Below, in pieces: positions 16,061-21,100 of a DNA stretch of 21,100 nt. Origin of the DNA: an uncultured Saprospiraceae bacterium (GTDB lineage Bacteria > Bacteroidota > Bacteroidia > Chitinophagales > Saprospiraceae). How positions within the stretch are numbered: position 1 is the first letter of the stretch; every line of letters begins with the position of its first letter. The notes beneath the pieces were generated by a model. It saw only the letters and a program-made list of their open reading frames with translations. It did not search any database and had not been told where the DNA came from. Both the position numbers and the translations under genes were made by a program. The stretch covers positions 1 through 21,100 of the forward strand of contig CALCMV010000301.1 of NCBI GenBank assembly GCA_937967535.1. The letters are read 5' to 3'.

Positions 16061-16381
16061 GAAAACGCGCTTCGGGTAAATGCCCGAATTAATTTAGTGT
16101 GATTTAATTTTTTTATGTAAATATTCAATCTTATATCAAAACGAATATTTATGGTTCAAAGTTCAGTGAGTATTCGGTATTCTATATAATAACGCGATTA
16201 TACGACTTTTTATATATTTATAGCTGTTAATAGTTTGTTAAACCTTATTATACGGCAAAATTTTACTTTTCCCAAACAATATTTTATTTAATACTGCACA
16301 AATTCTACAGAGTTAGTATTTTGGTAGGTCTATATAAGATAGATTTCGTTGCTAAATGGTTGCATCTAATTTCAAAAAAAA
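16061..16381. other. AT-rich gap with a small hairpin next to a start codon
   Basis: The 321-bp gap holds the hairpin TTCGGG-TAAATG-CCCGAA at 16071-16088, within the likely 5' leader of the minus-strand secreted protein. The remainder is very AT-rich. I found no ORF, no exact promoter box and no clear terminator for the barrel gene. Confidence 0.45.
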
Positions 16382-17077
16382 TTAAAAAAGTAATATACCT
16401 ATTTTTAGATGAATGGAAAGTCCGATACCTCCGGGAGTATTGCGCCATCTTCCGGCACTAAAAATATTCGGACCATGTCTATCTGTAAAATCAGTAACAA
16501 TATTTTTTTGACTTACTAATACATCATTTTTTGTATTCAAAAATAAAGAAGCTGCGCTCACTCCTATATCCAAATCCAACAACAAAAACCCAAAGAACAC
16601 CTCTTGATAACCAAAACCCAAATCAAACTGCTGACTCGGAATATTACTAATTTCAAAGCCCTGCAAAAAATCAGCTTCTCCCTCCGGTTTTATATGTTCA
16701 ACCGCAAAAATATCTGCCTGTCCGATATAATATTTGCCAAAAACATAAGAGCCTTTTGGTGCAGGCAGCGCGGTATTGAGGAAATATTGCCCTGTGATGC
16801 CCACCTGCATATCGCGTATACTTGCTCTGATGGGCGGGTACTCACCGTGTATATCGCGGTAGCTTATCAGGCGTTGGGTGTATTGTTTTCCCGTCAATGA
16901 AAAATCAAGACCAAGTACAAGATTTCGCAAGATCACATATTCTATACCCAAATTTATACCACGCTCACTTATAGGTGATACGACTTCCGTTTTGAACATC
17001 AGTCGCTTGCCTTGATAGCCCGTAGTTTGCCCCGAAACAAAGAGGGTAAAACAACAAAACACAAGCATCCACAGCAT
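16382..17077 (-). CDS. Outer-membrane beta-barrel protein of unknown function
   Basis: A 231-residue protein when started at 17077 (MLWMLVFCCFTLFVSGQ, a clean signal peptide). The longer in-frame start at 17176 would overlap the upstream gene and place 33 residues before the signal peptide, so I reject it. The mature part alternates polar and hydrophobic residues as in small outer-membrane barrels: KRLMFKTEVVSPI, GINLGIEYVILRNLVLGLDF, MQVGITGQYFL, FDLGFGYQEVFFGFLLLDLDIG, and the end GIGLSIHLKIGILLF with a terminal Phe. It follows the lipoprotein gene by 31 bp on the same strand, so the two are very likely co-transcribed. In that spacer GGCAAAGG is repeated. Function is unknown. Confidence 0.78.
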   Translation of the reverse strand: MLWMLVFCCFTLFVSGQTTGYQGKRLMFKTEVVSPISERGINLGIEYVILRNLVLGLDFSLTGKQYTQRLISYRDIHGEYPPIRASIRDMQVGITGQYFLNTALPAPKGSYVFGKYYIGQADIFAVEHIKPEGEADFLQGFEISNIPSQQFDLGFGYQEVFFGFLLLDLDIGVSAASLFLNTKNDVLVSQKNIVTDFTDRHGPNIFSAGRWRNTPGGIGLSIHLKIGILLF

Positions 17078-17108
17078 CCGTTTACCCTTTGCCGTACATC
17101 CTTTGCCC

Positions 17109-17816
17109 TCATTTAGATATGATGTTAAAACTGTCATAGACCAAAGCGTTGAGATTGATATCCGAAGCAGGGGCATCTATTTTTCGGATTTCGCGGTACA
17201 CGATTTCTGCACGTACCACATCTGCGATGATAGTATAATAATAGGTGAGTGGTCCATTGCTCGGTTTGCGGTGTGCTGTGATGCCCTGCACCGCAAAATA
17301 AGGTGTCCCGTACTCATCTGCCAAATAACTGAAATGCGAGCCAATCACCGGACCTTTTTCGTAGCGATTAAATACTTTTTGTCGGTTCTTGCGTTTCTTT
17401 TTAGTCATAAAATCTTGCAGAAAACTCACTTGTAAAATTTCGTGTTTGAGTGGTGCGAGTTGGCTGAAATATTCCGTATCGCTGGGCAATAGCAGTTCCG
17501 TATCTACCAATTCGAGGGTCAAATTATTTTTCTGTGCATTGCGTACCAAGATATTATTCAGTTGAATTTCTTTGGCAGAAGCACGTTTATATTGGCGTTT
17601 GGTTTTGCGTTTACCCGTTGTTGTCAACAATTCAAAATCGGGGTCAATACATACAATCTTTCCAATATTTGTTTTCTTCGATTTAAAACCGCGTGTCTTA
17701 TCCACATGCAATGCCCCGCGACATGCACCCAACATTGACAGAATGAAAATTCCAATGAAAATGAAAAAACCAATATTTGACACCCGATAATAGCAACTTT
17801 TTATTTTCATTTTCAT
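17109..17816 (-). CDS. Putative lipoprotein of unknown function
   Basis: A 235-residue protein with a hydrophobic N-terminal segment (GFFIFIGIFILSML) followed by the lipobox LGAC, with Cys32 as the lipidation site. A membrane-anchored lipoprotein is therefore likely, with an unusually long basic and aromatic n-region. The mature part has two strongly basic stretches (GKRKTKRQYKRASAKE and TKKKRKNRQKVFNRYEKG) and a beta-rich end (YFAVQGITAHRK, YYYTIIADVVRAEIVYRE). The last pattern is reminiscent of lipoproteins that report 'VYRE'-type strands near the C-terminus, but I recognise no family. ATG at 17810 is an alternative start. It lies between an M48 protease gene (61 bp upstream) and a barrel gene (31 bp downstream), which suggests a shared envelope role. 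Confidence 0.75.
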   Translation of the reverse strand: MKMKIKSCYYRVSNIGFFIFIGIFILSMLGACRGALHVDKTRGFKSKKTNIGKIVCIDPDFELLTTTGKRKTKRQYKRASAKEIQLNNILVRNAQKNNLTLELVDTELLLPSDTEYFSQLAPLKHEILQVSFLQDFMTKKKRKNRQKVFNRYEKGPVIGSHFSYLADEYGTPYFAVQGITAHRKPSNGPLTYYYTIIADVVRAEIVYREIRKIDAPASDINLNALVYDSFNIISK

Positions 17817-17835
17817 TAAATTATTTTCATTGCAA

Positions 17836-17875
17836 TTTTCATTTTCATTGAGTTGTTTTCATTTTCATTGAGTTG
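17836..17875. repeat. Perfect 20-bp tandem duplication between M48 and lipoprotein genes
   Basis: The same 20-bp unit (beginning TTTTCATTTTCATTG) occurs at 17836-17855 and 17856-17875. On the minus strand each copy supplies ATGAAAATGAAA, echoing the real start of the lipoprotein gene. None of these extra ATGs is in frame with it; they open only tiny ORFs of about 5-10 codons. Confidence 0.85.
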
Positions 17876-17877
17876 AG

Positions 17878-19383
17878 TTATTTCATTTTTATCCGTTGTT
17901 TTGCATACAAATAATGTTTTCCGTATGGAAAATACTTAATATAATGCTCGAAATGCGCCTTTGCTGCATCGCGTCCCGATACCAATTCGGTGTATTTAGC
18001 GGTGCTAATGGCGATGATTTCTTGTTCTGTACCATGGCGTTCATATTGTCGTTTGAGATAGGTAGCGGTGATGCCTTTCAAAGTCGCTTCTTCCACTTTA
18101 TTCATAAAACAAGACAGGCGGGAGAGGTCGGTGGTCAGATAATTTTCCCGATTTGTTTTCAATAAGCGTCTCATTCCACCACGTTTTTTGTAAAGGTACA
18201 ATTGAAAAAGACTCTCCACAATTTTTCCCTCTAAATATTGATTCTCAGGATGTATTTTTTGCAACATAACCGACCTATAAAGTGCCGATACATAATCTGC
18301 TTCACGAAAATAATTCTCAATAAGCTCAAATTGCGCCATGCCGTTTATCTGCTCAAAATCATTTTCAGACACCAAGAAAAGTCCTTCATTTGATGTGCCG
18401 TTAGTGCCTATTTTTGTCCTTCTTTCCTGTAGCATTTTTCGCGCAAAATGGTGTGCCTCATGCCTGTCTTGCCCCATATACGTACTTGCTTCGAGGTCGC
18501 CGCACCAGTCCGTTGCCAATATATCCAATGCCGTTCCCACTTCCTGAATACCACCAGCCGTTTTATCACTCATAATCAATTCAATCGCTCGCGCACCTAC
18601 ACGACTGTCGTATCCTACTTTATTGAGCAATTCCAAAGCAAAAGCATCTGCTTCAATTTCATTTTTTTGGGTATAGGCAACGTTGGCTTTCAGATTATCG
18701 AGGGCGCGTTTTTGAATATTAGCGGGTTTTTGTTTGCGGACGTATTGCAGAAAAGCGTGTTTATTTTCGTAATGCGCGATTTCGTGTGCGATGACAAAGG
18801 CGAGTTGCGCCTCATTTTCGAGTCGCGCCAATAGACCAATATTGACTATCAAAGTGCCATCCTGCCAAATTGCTGCATTCGGACTGACAAAACGACTCAC
18901 AAATACATCAATATTCTCACCATCCGGCAATCCGGCTGCTATTTTTTTGGTCACCTCGCGGACGTATGGCGTACAAGGGTCATTATAATAAATGCTGCCG
19001 CTTAGAAATATTTCGCGTAGCGTAAAGCTGGTTTTTGTACTAAAATCTTTGCGTCGGCGACGACTTACTCCCTCATCTTCCAGTAGAATATCTATCTGGG
19101 TCATTCCCTTCAAACTTTGATAAAATCGCGGCGGTATCTCCCCGCTAATTTCTATCGGCGTATAATTGGTTTCAAATTGAGCCGATAACACAACGCAGGA
19201 TAAAAAATACAACAAAAAAGCAAATCCTGATTTTAAATTAAAAAAACATAATAACTTACTGATTATCAATTTTTTATTTTTTATAAATTTAAAACCTAGA
19301 CCAGAATTGCTTTGTTCTTTCCGAAGAAAAACAAATGCTTTATTATTGCAATTTATAACAATTAGATTCGTGCTTCGTTTCAC
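17878..19383 (-). CDS. M48-family metalloprotease with C-terminal helical repeats (BepA-like)
   Basis: Up to 501 residues. The zinc site is clear: HEIAH at 200-204 and the third ligand Glu244 in NEIEADAFALELL, the M48 arrangement. The region before it (GENIDVFVSRFVSPNAAIWQDGTLIVNIGLL) is the usual substrate-side strand segment. From about 300 the protein is helical and TPR-like, as in BepA, which degrades or assembles outer-membrane proteins in the periplasm. A secretion segment (FAFLLYFLSCVVLSAQ) ends near residue 69. The start is uncertain: the long form begins with GTG at 19383 and has about 50 residues before the hydrophobic core, while TTG at 19269 would give an ordinary signal peptide and about 463 residues. 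No ATG fits. It is the first gene of a probable three-gene unit with the lipoprotein and barrel genes. Confidence 0.88.
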   Translation of the reverse strand: MKRSTNLIVINCNNKAFVFLRKEQSNSGLGFKFIKNKKLIISKLLCFFNLKSGFAFLLYFLSCVVLSAQFETNYTPIEISGEIPPRFYQSLKGMTQIDILLEDEGVSRRRRKDFSTKTSFTLREIFLSGSIYYNDPCTPYVREVTKKIAAGLPDGENIDVFVSRFVSPNAAIWQDGTLIVNIGLLARLENEAQLAFVIAHEIAHYENKHAFLQYVRKQKPANIQKRALDNLKANVAYTQKNEIEADAFALELLNKVGYDSRVGARAIELIMSDKTAGGIQEVGTALDILATDWCGDLEASTYMGQDRHEAHHFARKMLQERRTKIGTNGTSNEGLFLVSENDFEQINGMAQFELIENYFREADYVSALYRSVMLQKIHPENQYLEGKIVESLFQLYLYKKRGGMRRLLKTNRENYLTTDLSRLSCFMNKVEEATLKGITATYLKRQYERHGTEQEIIAISTAKYTELVSGRDAAKAHFEHYIKYFPYGKHYLYAKQRIKMK

Positions 19384-19705
19384 AGAATTATAAAATATTT
19401 TTGCATTAAAAGTCAGACCGCTTCGCTGTCAGATGTCAAATAAGTAGAGTTAAGTACTCCAATTTCACTTCAAAAGTAATAAATAAAATGGATTTAAAAT
19501 TTTTGACGGAATGATTTTTCTGCTCTAAATTAAGCAAAGCATTGCCTGACAAAAAATTAAACAATCTGAAATCAAATTAATTTATTGTCATATTGGCAAA
19601 CTGTTTGATAACATAATTATAACGATATACAATGTATACCACAAAACATTTTTATCGTCTAAACGTTATTTACTACAGAATTTTTAACAAATTAAAATCA
19701 ATAAA
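19384..19705. other. Divergent intergenic region between M48 and thioredoxin genes
   Basis: 322 bp between divergently transcribed genes, which must contain both promoters. A TACTTTTG box on the minus strand (19471-19478) fits the Bacteroidota -7 consensus TAnnTTTG, but I see no matching -33 TTG, so it is only a candidate. Unlike most gaps in this window it has no obvious tandem word or long inverted repeat, which makes it look like ordinary promoter DNA. Confidence 0.45.
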
Positions 19706-20032
19706 ATGGCATTAGAATTAACAGACGCGAATTTTCAGGAAAATGTATTAGATACAGATAAATTGGTAATGATAGATTTTTGGGCGCAGTGGTGCGGTCC
19801 TTGTAAAATGTTATCGCCTATCGTAGAGCAATTAGCCGACGAGCATAGCGAAGACGTAGTTATCGGAAAATTGGATGTAGATAACAATCCAGATGTATCC
19901 ATGAAATTTGGTATTCGCAGCTTACCAACAATCTTGTGGTTGAAAAACGGTGAAATCGTTGACAAGCATGTAGGGCTGACCACCAAAGCAAAATTGGAAG
20001 AGAAAATTAAATCTCACCTACAAGTAGCATAG
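19706..20032 (+). CDS. trxA: Thioredoxin
   Basis: A 108-residue cytoplasmic disulfide reductase. The active site WCGPC (Cys30, Cys33) is intact, with FWAQ before it and KMLSPIVEQLA after it. The cis-proline is Pro74 in RSLPTI, and the GEIVDKHVG hairpin and C-terminal helix complete the fold. Length is exactly that of classical thioredoxins, with no signal peptide, so it is the cytosolic electron donor reduced by thioredoxin reductase. It is monocistronic, with a strong terminator 183 bp downstream of its stop codon. Confidence 0.97.
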   Translation: MALELTDANFQENVLDTDKLVMIDFWAQWCGPCKMLSPIVEQLADEHSEDVVIGKLDVDNNPDVSMKFGIRSLPTILWLKNGEIVDKHVGLTTKAKLEEKIKSHLQVA

Positions 20033-20039
20033 CCGTATC

Positions 20040-20184
20040 GTGATTTGTGATTGTTTCGGATTATCTAAGAGCATGTTTAAATAAATCAAGTTGCTGATTT
20101 GAGCAAAATAGTGATTAATTTTGCTGATTTTGCTTTGCAAAACACGTCTTATAAGATAATCACAGAAAACCAAACACAAATCAC
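20040..20184. repeat. 145-bp long imperfect inverted repeat after trxA
   Basis: The arm GTGATTTGTGATTG...GATTATCTAAGAGCATGTTT (20040-20080) pairs imperfectly with 20140-20184 (AAACACGTCTTATAAGATAATCAC...CACAAATCAC). Arms of about 40-45 bp with small bulges leave a central region that also has complementary TGCTGATTT words. It begins eight bases after the trxA stop codon and would form a long hairpin at the end of the trxA mRNA, ahead of the intrinsic terminator. Confidence 0.65.
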
Positions 20185-20215
20185 TGAATAATAGACAAAA
20201 AATTCTTTACTTTAT

Positions 20216-20248
20216 GCCCTCATTTCCTGCGAAATGAGGGCTTTTTTT
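20216..20248 (+). terminator. Rho-independent terminator of trxA
   Basis: GCCCTCATTTC-CTGC-GAAATGAGGGC forms a perfect 11-bp stem with a 4-nt loop (20216-20241) followed by seven T. It faces the plus strand. Confidence 0.95.
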
Positions 20249-20259
20249 GTATCAAAGAA

Positions 20260-20406
20260 AATGAGTAAATGAATAGATGAATAGATGAGTAAATATTAAT
20301 GAATGAATTTTGAATGAAAGAATGAACGAATACATATCTTGTTTTGTGATTCATTAGAGGTGTTCATAAATATTTACTCATCTACTCATTTCATCATTTA
20401 CTCATT
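20260..20406. repeat. 147-bp inverted repeat between trxA and the DUF58 gene
   Basis: Arms 20260-20297 and 20369-20406 (38 bp, four mismatches) are built of a word near AATGAGTA/GAATAGATG. The right arm ends 12 bases before the next start codon. It starts 11 bp after the trxA terminator, so it probably belongs to the leader of the DUF58 gene or to an element inserted there. Confidence 0.75.
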
Positions 20407-20418
20407 CCAAAATAAAAA

Positions 20419-21100
20419 ATGAGTTTATTTGATAATTACGATGTAAGACAACTCGGCAACCTTGAATTGCTGGCAAAGCAAGCTGTCGAAGGCTTTATTA
20501 TAGGATTGCACAAGAGTCCCTTTCACGGATTTTCTGTCGAATTTGCAGAGCATCGCCTCTATAATCCCGGCGAATCTACCAAGAATATTGACTGGAAAGT
20601 ATATGCCCGTACCGACAAGCTATTTTCTAAACGCTTCGAGGAAGAAACCAACTTGCGCTGTCATATTGTAGTTGATGCTTCCTCATCAATGTATTTTCCT
20701 GACGCGGGCGATAAAGACACAGGGCAAGTCAACAAGCTGCGATTTTCGGCACTTGCGGCGGCGGCTTTGATGAATTTGTTGAAAAAACAACGCGATGCTT
20801 TCGGCTTGAGTATTTTTTCGGACGAACTGCATACGCACTCGCGCTGCAAATCCAGCACAACCCACTACAAACTCCTCCTTTCTCAACTCGACCAACTCCT
20901 CGCCAACCCCGAACGCAACAAACGCACTGCCGCAGCCAAGTCACTCCACGAAATTGCGGATAGCATTCACCGTCGGTCTATGGTGGTGATTTTTAGTGAT
21001 ATGTTTGAGCAATCGGAAGATACGGAGAAACTGTTTTCTGCCATTCAGCATTTGAAGCATAACAAACATGAAGTCATACTTTTCCATGTTGTAGATAAGG
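20419..21100 (+). CDS. DUF58 domain protein (vWA-like), truncated by the window end
   Basis: The frame is open from ATG 20419 to the end (227 complete codons); the C-terminus lies outside. It begins MSLFDNYDVRQLGNLELLAK, typical of DUF58 proteins. The signature RLYNPGESTKNIDWKVYAR (residues 46-64) matches the conserved Y-x-PG...IDW motif. A vWA/MIDAS-like site follows: DASSS at 86-90 and Asp194 in FSDMF. This short DUF58 form has no N-terminal membrane segments. Family knowledge: such genes are usually linked to a MoxR AAA+ ATPase and further vWA and TPR proteins in stress- or maturation-related clusters; the MoxR gene would be beyond the window or elsewhere. A 147-bp inverted repeat fills the space before the gene. 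Confidence 0.9.
   Translation, partial: MSLFDNYDVRQLGNLELLAKQAVEGFIIGLHKSPFHGFSVEFAEHRLYNPGESTKNIDWKVYARTDKLFSKRFEEETNLRCHIVVDASSSMYFPDAGDKDTGQVNKLRFSALAAAALMNLLKKQRDAFGLSIFSDELHTHSRCKSSTTHYKLLLSQLDQLLANPERNKRTAAAKSLHEIADSIHRRSMVVIFSDMFEQSEDTEKLFSAIQHLKHNKHEVILFHVVDK

Noticed and set aside
17078..17176. Longer N-terminus for the outer-membrane barrel protein
   Set aside because: It overlaps the upstream lipoprotein gene and would put 33 residues before a clean signal peptide.
19471..19478. Promoter for the M48 gene (TACTTTTG on the minus strand)
   Set aside because: It fits the Bacteroidota -7 box but no -33 TTG lies at the expected distance, and an 8-mer with two free positions arises easily by chance in such DNA.

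Overview
The window looks like chromosomal DNA of a gliding or surface-associated member of the Bacteroidota. The class Saprospiria is a plausible home, but that is inference. The evidence is a giant SprB-repeat adhesin ending in a gliding-motility-type (type B) secretion domain, a second secreted protein with a type A T9SS sorting domain, an OprO/P-like porin, a BepA-like M48 protease, a cytoplasmic 3-hydroxyanthranilate dioxygenase, signal peptides ending in A-Q, weak or absent Shine-Dalgarno sequences, and AT-rich intergenic DNA. I see no rRNA, tRNA, CRISPR array, integrase or transposase.

Layout: 1-226 holds a nested palindromic repeat. 227-6304 (+) is a 2025-residue secreted adhesin: choice-of-anchor L domain, Calx-beta-like region, P-domain nested in an Ig-like domain, FnIII, 15 SprB repeats, Ig-like domain and T9SS type B C-terminal domain. 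6488-7753 (+) is a porin. 8138-9142 (+) is an NAD(P)-dependent epimerase/reductase. 9460-10218 and 10277-11062 (-) are a TauE/SafE permease and an atypical SDR that lacks the usual Tyr/Lys pair, probably co-transcribed. 11523-12041 (+) is nbaC, 12265-12570 (+) a YbaB/EbfC protein and 12693-13187 (+) an Ogt-type DNA repair protein. 13919-15046 (+) is a T9SS type A cargo protein. 15551-16060 (-) is an unrecognised secreted protein. 19383 down to 16382 (-) reads M48 metalloprotease, putative lipoprotein, outer-membrane beta-barrel, a likely three-gene envelope unit. 19706-20032 (+) is thioredoxin with a clear terminator. 20419 to the end (+) is a truncated DUF58/vWA-like protein.

The most unusual part is the intergenic DNA. 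Nearly every gap contains short-period tandem words whose unit differs from gap to gap, often directly against a start or stop codon. Several gaps contain long imperfect inverted repeats of about 130-210 bp that could fold into hairpins. Three dispersed families recur: a 46-bp word bracketing the epimerase gene, a 91-101-bp unit after nbaC and after the type A cargo gene, and a 39-bp arm shared by the first element and the 15.4 kb region. A TGATTATCA nonamer occurs eight times, almost only between genes. No single gene cluster is an obvious new system. The intergenic repeats and the M48/lipoprotein/barrel unit are the best candidates for something undescribed.
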